Assembly (NCBI GenBank): GCA_016271365.2 | Contig: CM028130.1 | Location: 467,389,501-467,453,500, forward strand | DNA from: Neoceratodus forsteri | Lineage: Eukaryota > Chordata > Ceratodontiformes > Ceratodontidae | DNA: 64,000 nt | Direction of reading: 5' to 3' | Position numbers and translations under genes: made by a program | Notes under the pieces: model-generated | Databases searched by the model: none | The model's input: only the letters and a program-made list of their open reading frames with translations | What the model was told of the DNA's origin: nothing | In this document: positions 54,635-64,000 of the stretch, in pieces | Position numbering within the stretch: position 1 is the stretch's first letter | How the letters are laid out: each line of letters opens with the position of its first letter

Positions 54635-54916
54635 ACTTTATGTGGGGACCTTGACCCTGTTTTTTTATTTCTTAGGAGGGGAAAAAAAAAAAGGATGGTG
54701 TATTTTTCGATTGCTTTTTGCATTTAGTTGCAATTAGCTGTGCAGTAAGCAAATGCATTTGTATTGTGCTCAAGACTGTTGTAATGCTTTATAATGCAGT
54801 TATGTATTATCATAAGTTGCAATTCTGTTTAACTGTATTTATTATACTTCTTTAATGTTTTTGTGTAGAACAACACTGTTTTGTATATGAGCATTCTTAC
54901 TGCAAGTGTTAATAAA

Positions 54917-55177
54917 AAATTCCCCCTACTGTTTTCGATAAGTGCCATGGGATCTTTAACATCCACCTGAACTACCACCAATCCAGGCAGATGGGATCTC
55001 GGTTTAATGTCTCATCCAAAAGATGGCACCTCAGAAGTGCAGCACCCCTCTCATGCTGCACTACAGTGTCAGTACTGGGATATTAACCCAAGTGCCAGAT
55101 GTAGGAACTGAACTCACAGCCCTCTGATCTCCCGGCCTCAGAGGCAGGTGTGCTACCGACTGAGCCACTGACACTGA
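54917..55177 (-). mobile_element. tRNA-derived SINE, 5' half
   Basis: The tRNA-related head is on the minus strand: box A GTGGCTCAGTCGGTAGCAC (around 55153-55167 in reverse) and box B GAGTTCAGTTCC (55104-55115 in reverse), with a spacing of about 38 nt. Downstream comes a conserved body (GGATGAGACATTAAACCGAG, AAAGATCCCATGGCACTTAT). I recognise this as a common vertebrate tRNA-SINE type. TSD CTAAT at 55178-55182 matches 48771-48775. Total SINE about 430 bp once the LINE is removed. Confidence 0.8.
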
Positions 55178-55182
55178 CTAAT

Positions 55183-56060
55183 GTTAGCCTATAGGAAAAA
55201 TCATCAACTTTGGAGTGACGTAACTTTACAGCCCTCTAATATTTTGTCACCAAACCACCAAAAGGCACATCTGTGGGATCTTGGCTTTCTTCCTTCCAAA
55301 TTTCAGCACAAAAGACCAAACCATTCTTTTGCAGCAGGGTGGCTAAGATTCCCTATTGTTTTGACCATAGTGTCACAAAGTACTTTCGCAAATCACGACA
55401 CTATCACAAATAAAATTACAAAAGTGTTGCATACGTGAAACTACTTTGCTACACTACTTTTCACAAAAATTTAAAAAACATATTTCTGGGGTATTTTACC
55501 CCAAAAAAAGATATGACTAGCATCCTCAGGGCTCAACTAGGTGAACACAACAAGAATTGTGTCCCTAGAGGGTCACAAATGTAAATGCCAAGCATTTCTG
55601 TGACCATCAACTGAAAACAAGATGGCTGATTTGCAACACTACAAGGGTCATTTGCGAAACTAAAAAGTGCATTTGCGACACTTTCGCATATTTTAACTTT
55701 TCCCATAGACTATAATGGGAAAAGTCTTTTTTGAATAACTCTTGAACCGTTTAATATTTTTTCACAAAATCTTTGAAAGACACACTGGGGACCCTGACTG
55801 CATGCTCTCTTAAGGTTTTGGACTGGTCGCGCAAACCATGCGGGATGTAGGCACGAACAAAGAATGCACAAAAATGCTTCATTTGTGCATTTTTCGTCAC
55901 TCTGTAGCTCCGCAACCGTACATCTGACCGTAACGAAACTTGGCAGATCCAGAGATCTATGGTACCAGACTATGTGCACTCCATATTTCAGGCAAATCCG
56001 TCATACGGTGGCAAAGTTATTATGCCACCAAATTTCAGATTTAACCTTAAATGGGGTACT
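55183..56060 (+). repeat. X repeat, right part of the split copy
   Basis: Continues the X unit from 48775: GTTAGCCTATAGGAAAA, AAAGGCACATCTGTGGGATC, AACAAGATGGCTGATTTGC, GACTATAATGGGAAAAG, GAACCGTTTAATATTTTTTC, GGCAGATCCAGAGATCTATG and CGGTGGCAAAGTTATTATG. The order is the same as in 44700-45640. Short open frames on both strands have no homology. Confidence 0.75.
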
Positions 56061-56240
56061 TAACCCTAACTATAGTGGCACTACTGAGCCACTATAATAT
56101 ACATATATATGTAAATATATATATATGTGTGTGTGTGTAAACCTGGTTGCTGGTGTCTGGGAATCAGTTAGCAAGTCAGGTAAACAGAGTAATCCCTTTC
56201 ATGCTAGTCAAAGCAAATTCTGTTACAACTATAAAGAGAT
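56061..56240. repeat. X edge and short TA/GT microsatellite
   Basis: ATATATATG and a short GTGTGTGTGT run (about 56099-56138) after the X copy, then unassigned sequence. Nothing coding. Confidence 0.6.
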
Positions 56241-56400
56241 ACTTTTTATTTTATTAAACTCTAGGATTATAAATACCTTTGAGCAGGAACTGCTCATTTA
56301 TAAAGGTTCCACGTCAAAGTATGTAGGGTAACATACATACAAAGGTTAACAATGGTTACAGTCTTAAAAACACAAAGATGTCTAAGCATTTATTATACAG
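56241..56400 (-). mobile_element. Short element Y2 with LINE-type 3' stem-loop
   Basis: Second copy of the Y family. The inner stem is GAGCAG (56281-56286)/CTGCTC (56290-56295) and the outer stem CCTTT (56276-56280)/AAAGG (56302-56306), next to an A/T-rich tail (56241-56256). Stem bases differ from Y1 but pairing is kept. The 5' side may extend to about 56700; I cannot set its edge. Confidence 0.6.
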
Positions 56401-56890
56401 CCAAAAATGGAGAGAGACAACATAAGCCAGCTTCAGACAAGTTTCAGGATGAACAGTATATAGTTAGTATAGGGTAGGAGGGAGTCAGGAAAAAGTAGGC
56501 AGGCTAAAGGGCCATTGTCGGTGGGTAGAGGTGGGTGGCAAAAGTGCAAGGTGGATGGGCTGGAGGGCCCCATATCTGAAAGACTGTATGCTATTAGTTA
56601 ACCTGTTTACAGTGCATGAATATTATAAACCACAAGTATAAGAGATAGTGCATGCTACTAGAAAGTACATAGTTAGATGACTTCACAATAACCTCAGATT
56701 GTTATGTATTTTCTCATTCATCAGTTTCTGTTCTTTCAGAAAATGGGATGTTCTGAGAGTAAAGGGTTAAAGACAACTAGCCTTGTGAGTCTCCTGCTCA
56801 TGAGGTAGAAGGCTGACACTGCCTAGCTCAGGCAGGCAGTTCGAGGCCAGATGTCATGCCAGAAGTAGCTGTGAGACTTGTCTGATGTTA
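56401..56890. other. Unassigned, possible Y2 body
   Basis: Contains no reading frame of interest. 56790-56850 has a GTTCGAGGCC motif faintly like a tRNA box B, but no convincing box A. Confidence 0.4.
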
Positions 56891-57168
56891 ATAGAAACAT
56901 AGAAGTTGACAGCAGATAAGGACCTCAAGGCCCATCCAGTCTGTTCATTTCTTTTTCTACCTTATGAATGTGCCATCGGCCTTTGCTCTGTCTATGGCCT
57001 ATCTATTCATACTCATCTGTATTGCTCCCTTATGCCTATCCCATGCCTGTCTGAAGCCCTGCACTGTATTCATATCTACCACTTCCTGAGGTAGGCCGTT
57101 TCATGCATCCACCACCCTTTCTGTGAAAAAAGAACTTTCGTTACCCCTTAATCGGCCTCCCTCTAATC

Positions 57169-58532
57169 TCATGCTGTGTCCTCTTGTCCTGCTATTTTCT
57201 TATATTGAAACATTTTAGACTCTTTCACCTTGTTAATGCCCTTAAGGTGTTTGAATGTTTCGATCATATCACCTCTCTCCCTCCTTTGCTCTAGGGTATA
57301 CATATTGAGCTCTGTTAATCTGTCCTCATATGTTTTCTGATGCAGTCCCTGCGCCATTTTGGTTGCCCTTCTCTGGACTACCTCAATTTGGTTAATGTCC
57401 TTTCGAATGTGTGGCCTCCAGTACTGCATGCAATACTCCAGATGGGGCCTAACCAGTATCTTGTAAAGAGGGATCATTACCTCCCTCTTACGACTTGTGA
57501 TACCCCAACTAATACACCCCAACATACCCCTAGCCTTACCTACTGCTTTAGAGGTCTGCTTGGATGATTTCAGGTCATCTGTGATGATGATGCCCAAATC
57601 TCTTTCTTCTCTTGTGACTGCCAGCAACTCCCCTCCCAGCCTGTAGGTGGCTTCAGGGTTTCTCTTCCCTGTGTGCATGATCTTGCACTTCTTTGCGTTA
57701 AACCTCAGTTGCCACTCTTATGACCATTTTGCCAGTTTATCCAGATCTCTTCTCATTCTGCCCATCCCATCTCGATCATCTACTCTGTTACAGGTATTCG
57801 TGTCATCTGCAAACAGACAAACCTTATCCTCCAGTCCATCTGCAATGCCACTGATGAAGATATTGAAGAGGACTGGCCCAAGGACTGATCCCTGAGGTAC
57901 CCTACTTGTGACTTGCGTCTCTTCTGACTGTATACCGTTTACCACCACTCTCTGTTTTCTGCCCGTCAACCAGTTTGCCACCCAGTTGACCCACTTCTGA
58001 CCCACCATGAACCTTCCCAGCTTATTAATCAATCTTCTATGTGGAACAGTATCGAAAGCTTTGCTGAAGTCAAGGTAGGCGACATCAGCTGCTCCCCCTG
58101 GTCCACCACTCTGGTTACCCAGTCAAAGAAATCTATGAAATTAGTTTGACAGGACCTTCCTGTTGTAAACCCATGCTGTCTTGGATCCTGTGCTCCTATG
58201 GATTCCAGGTGTTGCACTATCCTTTCTTTAAGGAGTGCCTCAATAATATTGCACACTACTGAGGTAAGACTGACTGGTCTGTGGTTCCTTGCCTCCTCAC
58301 TGCTACCTCTCTTGTGGAGTGGGATGACATCAGCCCTTCTCCAGTCTTCTGGGACCTCTCCTGTGCTCAGAGACTCACTAAACAGTTCTGATAATGGCTC
58401 TGCTAGTTCCACCCTTAGCTTCTTTAGTACCCTGGTATGTATGGCATCAGGTCCCATTGCCTTGTTCACCCTGAGTTTAGCTAGCTCTTGTAGGATGCTT
58501 TCTTTTGTGAAGGGACTAGTGCACACCTCCAA
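57169..58532 (-). pseudogene. CR1-d reverse transcriptase and C-terminal domain
   Basis: 58532-58029: KLRVNKAMGPDAIHTRVLKK, WRRADVIPLHKRGSSEEARN, and HRPVSLTSVVCNIIEALLKE followed by QHGFTTGRSCQTNFIDFFD. 58032-57718: [20 protein letters not shown] and [11 protein letters not shown] (catalytic FADD intact). 57678-57169: the C-terminal RRERGDMIETFKHLKG block, preceded by RPHLEYCMQYWRPHIRK and QRRATKMAQGLH. Three frames separated by one-base shifts near 58060 and 57700. The FxxAF block with the first palm Asp falls in the 58060 shift. Confidence 0.87.
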
Positions 58533-58730
58533 CCCCCCCTGTCCATGGTGCTGAGCTGTGGGCCCTGCTCTGTAAATACTGAGCAGAAGTATCTATTTAG
58601 GATAGATGCTTTTACGTGGTCCTCCTCCTCACACACCCCCTTATCCCCCTCTGATCTTAGCAATACCCTCTCTGGACTCTCTCCTTTCACTAATATATCT
58701 ATAAGAAGTCTTACCACCTTCTTTTACTGT

Positions 58731-59741
58731 TCATGCTAATGTTTCCTCAGTTCGGGCCTTTGCCTGCCTTACTGCCTTCCCTGCTTCCCTTAGGGAAGTT
58801 TGGTATGCCTCCCTATCTTCATCCCGCTGCGTTCCCTTATATTTCCTGAAGGCCAGCCTTTTGGCTCTAACCCTTTCTGCTACTGTTTTTGAGAACCAAA
58901 GTGGTTTCCTTCTTTTGCACTTCCTTTTCTCTCTAACACAATGGGATGTTGCTTCAAGTATTGCATCCTTAATGCTTGCCCACTTTGCCTGTACCCCCTC
59001 ACCTGTATTTCTTTTTGCCAGGGCTAGCTTAACTCTGTTGGCCATCTTTTAAAAGTCAGCTCCTCTGAAGTCCCATATTTTTGCCTTGGAATGGGATGAT
59101 TTAACTCTACTGGCCAAAATGAATCATACCATGTGATGGTCACTGGCCCCCAGGTGACCTTCTACCTGGATATCTGTGATCCTTTCCCTGTTAGTCAGTA
59201 CTAGATCTAGGATAGCCCTGTCTCTTGTGGGTTGTTGTACCAGTTGTTTGAGGCCCTCCCCCTGCAGGGAATCCACTATGTGTCTAGTTCTGGCAGATGT
59301 TCCTGCTGGTATTGACCAATCTGTATCTGGCATGTTGAAATCTCCCATTATCAGAACCTCCCCTTTAGCTGTCATGTTTTGTAAATCATATAACAGTTAT
59401 GTGTCTATGTCCTCCCCCTGGTCTGGAGGCCTGTAGACAACCCCAGTTCGTATGGCTCTCCCATTTCCTGTTTCCAGGGTGACCCACAGTTCTTCTGGCT
59501 CCTTATGTGTATTCTGAATTTCTTTAGCTTTGATATTTTCATTGACATAAAGGGCCACTACACCACCCTCTTTTTGCAGCTTGGTCTCTTCTGAACAGTA
59601 CATAACCAGGTACTGAAGTCTCCCAAGTGTGTTACTGGTAAACCATGTCTCGCTAATGGCTACTATGTCCAGTTTAGCCTCTGTCATTATTATCTGCAGG
59701 TCTGGGATCTTGTTTCCCAGACTGTGAGCATTTGTGTACAT
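58731..59741 (-). pseudogene. CR1-d AP endonuclease and linker
   Basis: 59741-59397: MYTNAHSLGNKIPDLQIIMT, DIVAISETWFTS (catalytic Glu), RTGVVYRPPDQGED. 59375-59124: GEVLIMGDFNMPDTDW (GDFN intact), LVQQPTRDRAILDLVLTN and GASDHHMV (SDH). 59045-58731: the basic linker to RT (KRKPLWFSKTVAERVRAKR). The catalytic residues I can see are all present, unlike CR1-b; only frameshifts break the protein. 58717-58481 is the remaining linker. Confidence 0.87.
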
Positions 59742-59924
59742 GATTTTCCATTGGCCAGATTTCGGTGTGTTAGTTGTTGGGCGAGGTCTGGCATTTCCCC
59801 CTGTGCATCATATGGGGAGCCGGACCTTTTTCCTTACCTGGAACAGGGCTAAAGCTTACTACATTAAACATCACTGCTGATTATAGTAAATCTGTGTGCC
59901 TGATTTACTAAACAAAACATCCCA

Positions 59925-60761
59925 TATCATCTTCTCCTACAGGGGCATCCCATCTCGTTAGTCCTACAGGGGAAAGCCAACTCATCTGTCCTATGGGGCA
60001 TCCCATATCTGTCCTACAGTGACAACACATATCATCTGTCCTAGAGGGGCATCCAAAATCTGTCCTGCAGGGACATCCCATACAATCTGTCCTACAGGGA
60101 CATTACATATCATCTGTCCTACAGGGGCAACCCATATCTAACCTACTGTTCTGCATTGATATCTGGATCATCTGTCTTTCAGAGGCATATCATATCATCT
60201 GTCTAATAAGGCTATTCCATATCCTCTGCCCTACAGGGGCATCCCATATCATCTGCTCCACAGGGGCATTCCATATCATCTGCTCTATAGGGCCATCCCA
60301 TATCTGTGCTACAGGGGCATCCCACATCATCTGTCTTACAGGGGTATCCCACATCTGTCCTACAGGAGCATCTCATAGCTGTTCTACAAGGGCATCCCAT
60401 ATCTGTGCTACAGGAGCATCCGTATGATCTGTCTTACAGGGTCATTCCATATCTGGCCTACAGGGGCATCCCATATCTGTTCTACAGGGGCATCCTATAT
60501 CATCTGTCCTACAGAAGCATCCCATATCTGTGCTACGGGGCATCCCATATCTGTCCTGGAAGGGCATCCCATATCTGTCCTGGAAGGGCATCCCATATCA
60601 ACTGTAATTCAGAGGCATACCATATCATCAGTCATACAGGGGCATCCCATATCTGTGCTACAGGGGCATCCCGTATCTGTCCAACAGGGGCATCCCATTT
60701 CTGTGCTACAGGTGCATCCCAAATCTGTCCTACAGTGGCATCACATATCTGTCCTAGAGAG
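59925..60761 (+). repeat. 24/27-bp minisatellite, long array
   Basis: About 33 tandem units of GGGGCATCCCATATCTGTCC+TACA (24 bp) or with an extra ATC (27 bp). Because both lengths are multiples of three, the plus frames 60306-60764 and 60424-60783 remain open and read GHPISVLQ or GHPISSVLQ repeats. Same family as 42143-42470. Ends at the hAT left end. Confidence 0.95.
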
Positions 60762-60785
60762 TAGGGTTGTCAGAACCCTCTGAAA

Positions 60786-60866
60786 TTCTGGGTTCTAGTT
60801 CTAGTCTAGAACTTTTGAAAAAGTTCTAGTGTTCTAATCTTTTTTAGAACTTTTTAGAACTCGAAC
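60786..60866. promoter_or_regulatory. hAT subterminal CTAGAAC/GTTCTAG cluster
   Basis: Within 80 bp of the transposon end there are at least seven copies, in both orientations, of GTTCTAG, CTAGAAC or close variants (GTTCTAA, TTAGAAC). Clustered subterminal repeats of this kind are where hAT transposases bind in the family. Confidence 0.65.
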
Positions 60867-61510
60867 CTTATTTTTTTATTGTGCTGCCAGTAACAAAGAT
60901 AGTAATAAAATACATGTAAAGGAAAAACTGTTCAAAATAAGGGGGAGAGAAATTATCTTGTGTGACATTGATAGGAATACAACTAGGTTTATCTATAGTT
61001 TCTTCTGTTTGCTAAAGTCAGCAACTTAATACGTAACAGGCCCACCCACCCACCCATATGTTAAAAGTTTTCCTGCTGCAGCTGCATCATAGTTCCTTAG
61101 TGAAAGAAAGAGGCACATTAGCCATTTATGTACTCAATATATATACTCATCGCCATGAATTAGGAGAAAAATAACTGATATTACCTAATTTCAGCTATTT
61201 GCTGCTTTCTGTTTTAAATGAGTGAATCAAAAGTTGCTTTGTTTAAAGAAAGCTTTTATAACAAAGTCAAAGCCAAGTACTACAGCAGCAACATGTGGAA
61301 CTGTTACAAAACATATTATGTCATAACATATTCAGTCAAGACATTGGAATAAAAAAATATTTGCAGAAACCACAAGAAGGCTGCTCCAATCCTAAGTTGT
61401 GCCTGTGTGAAAAGCTGAGCACCAGAACAAAAGACACAGCACCAACACTTCCAAAATATATACTGTATTGTGCGTTTTAACTGATAGCATCACAGTACAG
61501 AAGCATGCCA

Positions 61511-61573
61511 TGCAGGACAAAACAGTTTAAACAGACAAAGGTACTTTTGTCTGTTTAAACATTTTATCCTACA
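61511..61573. repeat. Long palindrome inside hAT
   Basis: Arms GTTTAAACAGACAAA (61525-61539) and TTTGTCTGTTTAAAC (61546-61560) are perfect, with a 6-base centre. They extend outward imperfectly (TGCAGGACAAAACA against ATTTTATCCTACA), giving about 28 bp arms. No terminator function is implied; it may be a small nested foldback element. Confidence 0.8.
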
Positions 61574-62839
61574 TAACGTCTATCTAATGCGATCTATCAG
61601 TAAAATGCCTAAGCATATTTTGAAGTGTTGCTATGTCTTTCTTTTATTAATAAAAAATATGCCAGTCATTGTTGCTGGCAAAATGCATGCAATTTTCTAA
61701 GGTAATGCATACATATACCAACATTTTGTTGGCAAATTGAAGTAATATATACAAAAATTCTAAGATGATGCATTTTTGCAGCTGATACTTCAATAAAATC
61801 TGTATTTCAGTCACATAAATAAAACAGTGGTTTCCTCACCACATACTAATTTACTAAGGAACATTTATGTAGCTGCAGCAGTTGGCATGTGATGTTTAAG
61901 GACAGCGTCTGTCAACCCCATTATGTATCAAATTATCACTACTTATAAAGCAAAAACACTATGATCGTCACATTCTGTGAAAACTGCTGATGCAGATTTT
62001 CTTTTATTTCTGATTCCTTTATTCTTTTTAAAGGGGACAGGACAATTGTGCTAGGTGGCAGCAGTTTGCAATGTATTTAATAAGAATATATATTATGTGT
62101 ACAGTAGGTTAGGTCTGTCATCATTTTTTCCTCACCATCCCCAGCTGATCACGAATCTGTAAATGAAAGAACTAAAACAGCACCCACCTTTCACCCCATC
62201 ACCCATTCCACTTTTCTTCCACCACCCTCATCTGTGCAGTAGCACCATACCACCCTTACACCCATGTTAAAACCAACCCACAACCCTCACCCATGTACTA
62301 GCATCCATTTTCGTTTATAGCTAACATTTCTGTAATTGAAAAAATAATAAACAACTACCAATTAGAACTCATTGTTTTGTCCTCTTTAAAATTGAAAAAT
62401 AGACCATCTCCTGTCCCAGCCCATGCTGATGCACCACAAAGTCACAGAAGGTAAATCCAAAATATATGTTTGCACTTTAACTATAAATAATATGATACAG
62501 AAAGGATTGACGTGACAGTGTCCCTTTTATGCCAAATTTGGGCCTGTTCCACTGATGTTAAAATTGCCCTGTATATAAAACTTGTTGACTTTAGTTTAGA
62601 CCCTAGCTACAAAGCAGTTTGCCATGAAATGGTGAAAGTTTTAGGGTATATAGTCCAAGGTAGTAGATCGAGAAAGGAGAGAGATGACAACCAAAGTCAT
62701 CACAGTCTGTAAAGTTTCCTTTTGGTGCAGAGACTCCGTCCCACACAATATTTTACCAGCCACCACCATCTGAGTTGTCATCATCACCATCAACATCCAC
62801 AACATCAATCACTTCAGGATCAGTTTGTATACTCTTGTA

Positions 62840-64000
62840 GGGATCGAAAATCTTGACTTATTAACTTTAATAAAAGTTAACGTGTGTACATTTTCTGGCA
62901 GCAACCTATTTCTGGTGTCTGTCACAATATTGCCAGCTGTACTAAACATGCGTTCTGAAGAGACACTTGTTGCAGGACAACCAAGATATTTACAGGCTTC
63001 ATCATACAGCTCTGTCCAAATTGACTTTTTGATCTCCAGTATTCAAAGGGCATGCATCAATAGGAATAGGCAGTTCTTGCAGGTAACTGTCTACCATGTT
63101 GGACAGAGACCGCTCAGAAGGAATCAGCAGAAGCAGCTGGTATGGCAGCAATTTGGGAAAGATTTTGCCACAGATTTAGCTTGCTACTAAGGGCTGAAGA
63201 AGTGGCAGTTGTGGAACAACTACTGTTAATGTTTGGTGACTTTTCCAGTTCTGTATCCCTTTGTGAAGATGAACCTGCATGTTGTGGTGATGACAACCTG
63301 ATGGTACTGTGCTGTCTGTGTTTGACTCCTGTGAGTGCTGCAGCTCATCTAGCAACATACATTTGTACTGCTCTATATCATCTGTTTTTGGAAGATGTAT
63401 AGCCTTGAACCTGGGATCTAAGAGTTGCAAGGATGTAGTGTCTTGATTCGTCATTGCAACTAATTTGTCATTGGTTTTGAGCGCTCGCTCATTCTCTTTC
63501 TGAGATTCCCATGATATAGGCGACATGTTGTCTCGCTTCAGATCTGTCTTTTCTATTTGTAGATTTAGAACACTAAGATGATGTGAAATGAGCATTATGA
63601 GTGGGATAACCTGACTCACAGATGCACCTTCAGAAGACATGTCCCTTGTGAGCTGTCTCAAAAGGAGCTAGGATACAGCACACTGTCTCCATTAATTTCC
63701 ACTGCAGCACAGACAGCATAATGCCATCTCCAATAATGTAATTGGAGCAGTACTCATGTACAGCTTGCTTTTGCTCCAAGAGGTGCTGCAGCATATAAAG
63801 CATTGAGTTCCAACGAGTGGAAACATTTTGAATCAGCTTTTGCTGGGGCAGCTTGTGTTTTTTTTGCAGTTCGGACAATGTCCGTATAGCCTTGGTTGAA
63901 TGTGAAAAGTGAGTCACAATTTTTTTGCAAACAGCAATCATACCATCCACTTGTGTTTCGTTGCTGAGAAATCCCGTGACAATTAAGTGTAAGCAATGTG
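62840..64000 (-). pseudogene. hAT transposase, C-terminal half
   Basis: Frames 63950-63630 and 63661-63176 carry the typical hAT segment NVSTRWNSMLYMLQHLLEQK, SKVIPL-like SQVIPLIMLISHHL and the LLDPRFKAIHL motif. After a shift, translation of about 63040-62840 gives the C-terminal hATC dimerisation block CPATSVSSERMFSTAGNIVT followed by DTRNRLLPENVHTLTFIKVN, clearly intact in sequence. The N-terminal BED finger and first catalytic Asp lie right of the window. The proteins are broken by at least two frameshifts and stops. The element moves by cut and paste with 8-bp TSDs in active relatives. Confidence 0.87.

Larger units (their letters stand above)
48960..54916 (+). mobile_element. Tx1-clade LINE, near full length, inside the SINE
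   Basis: A LINE of about 5.96 kb with a short 5' UTR, ORF1 with three zinc knuckles (48996-51229), ORF2 with AP endonuclease and RT (51239-54634), a 3' UTR of about 280 bp and AATAAAA at the end. It is flanked by a target duplication: AAATTCCCCTACT (48947-48959) and AAATTCCCCCTACT (54917-54930). The SINE is collinear when it is removed. Frame breaks occur in both ORFs. Confidence 0.9.
56891..59880 (-). mobile_element. CR1-d LINE, 3' end to endonuclease
   Basis: Minus-strand CR1 of the same family as CR1-a and CR1-b. Its 3' end is at 56891 (ATAGAAACATAGAA in reverse of the CR1 terminal TTCTATGTTTCTAT). It carries the C-terminal domain, RT, linker and endonuclease up to about 59741. The 5' side fades by about 59880. 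59881-59924 is unassigned, then a minisatellite begins. Confidence 0.88.
60762..64000 (-). mobile_element. hAT transposon, 3' half (continues beyond window)
   Basis: The left end is at TAGGGTTGTCAGAACCC (60762), a hAT-Ac-type terminus, inserted in the minisatellite. Minus-strand transposase from beyond 64000 to about 62840. 60870-62830 is 3' UTR or internal non-coding sequence without other genes; it includes a 61511-61573 hairpin. The 8-bp TSD would be CTAGAGAG (60754-60761); its partner is outside the window. Confidence 0.82.

Noticed and set aside
56790..56860. Possible tRNA gene or tRNA-like SINE head (GTTCGAGGCC)
   Set aside because: The box B-like match is partial and there is no convincing box A or cloverleaf.
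59925..60761. CRISPR-like direct repeats
   Set aside because: Units are contiguous and 24 or 27 bp with no unique spacers, and all other content is eukaryotic transposons. It is a minisatellite.
1..64000. Host protein-coding exon or RNA gene
   Set aside because: Every convincing protein match is to a transposable element. No host exon, snRNA, rRNA or functional tRNA could be supported by eye.

Overview
This 64 kb window looks like intergenic DNA from a large, transposon-packed vertebrate genome. I found no host gene. The evidence for a vertebrate is the mix of CR1, L2, L1 and Tx1-clade LINEs, Ty3/Gypsy LTR elements, a Penelope-like element, a tRNA-derived SINE and a hAT DNA transposon. All are old enough to carry frameshifts and stops. 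Lungfish, amphibian or cartilaginous fish would fit; the sequence alone does not decide between them.

The left two thirds (about 1-42,140) is one nested stack that can be unpicked from matching breakpoints and target-site duplications (TSDs). The oldest layer is a CR1 LINE on the minus strand (CR1-a: 29361-29567, 31425-31493, 41161-42142). A Ty3/Gypsy element (A, plus strand, from before the window to 29360) sits in it. A was then hit by an L1 (ends 1429), a solo LTR (3881-16527, TSD TGAA), an L2-like LINE (16777-21205, minus), and a second LINE plus a Penelope-like element inside its 3' LTR (about 23520-28952). The 3881-16527 solo LTR contains a near-complete minus-strand Ty3/Gypsy element B (6029-15837, TSD TGTT) whose Gag resembles the PNMA family. 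CR1-a also received a solo LTR (29568-31424, TSD CTTTT) and an L2 LINE (31494-41160). That L2 contains a near full-length CR1-b (31938-36670) and another solo LTR (39117-41148, TSD TATT).

The middle (42143-48775, resuming at 55183-56060) has a 24/27-bp minisatellite, small retroelement scraps, and an unclassified modular repeat family (called X here). X occurs in several copies on both strands and is associated with a foldback element and a striking degenerate hexanucleotide array (47905-48486). One X copy was split by a tRNA-derived SINE (48776-48959 and 54917-55177, TSD CTAAT). The SINE was itself split by a near full-length Tx1-clade LINE (48960-54916) with a TSD of about 13 bp.

The right end (56061-64000) holds a short element with a LINE-like 3' stem-loop, a CR1-d LINE (56891-59880, minus), a second array of the same minisatellite (59925-60761), and the left end and most of the transposase C-terminal half of a hAT transposon that leaves the window.

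The reading frames are retroelement enzymes: Gag, protease, reverse transcriptase (RT), RNase H, integrase, AP endonuclease, esterase, GIY-YIG endonuclease and transposase. Nothing suggests they act together as a host system. The most unusual signals are the X repeat with its Asn-X hexamer array, two independent LINEs with 2A-like peptides, the PNMA-like Gag in a Ty3 element, LTRs that begin with terminal hairpins, and a covarying 3' stem-loop shared by several LINE/SINE tails.
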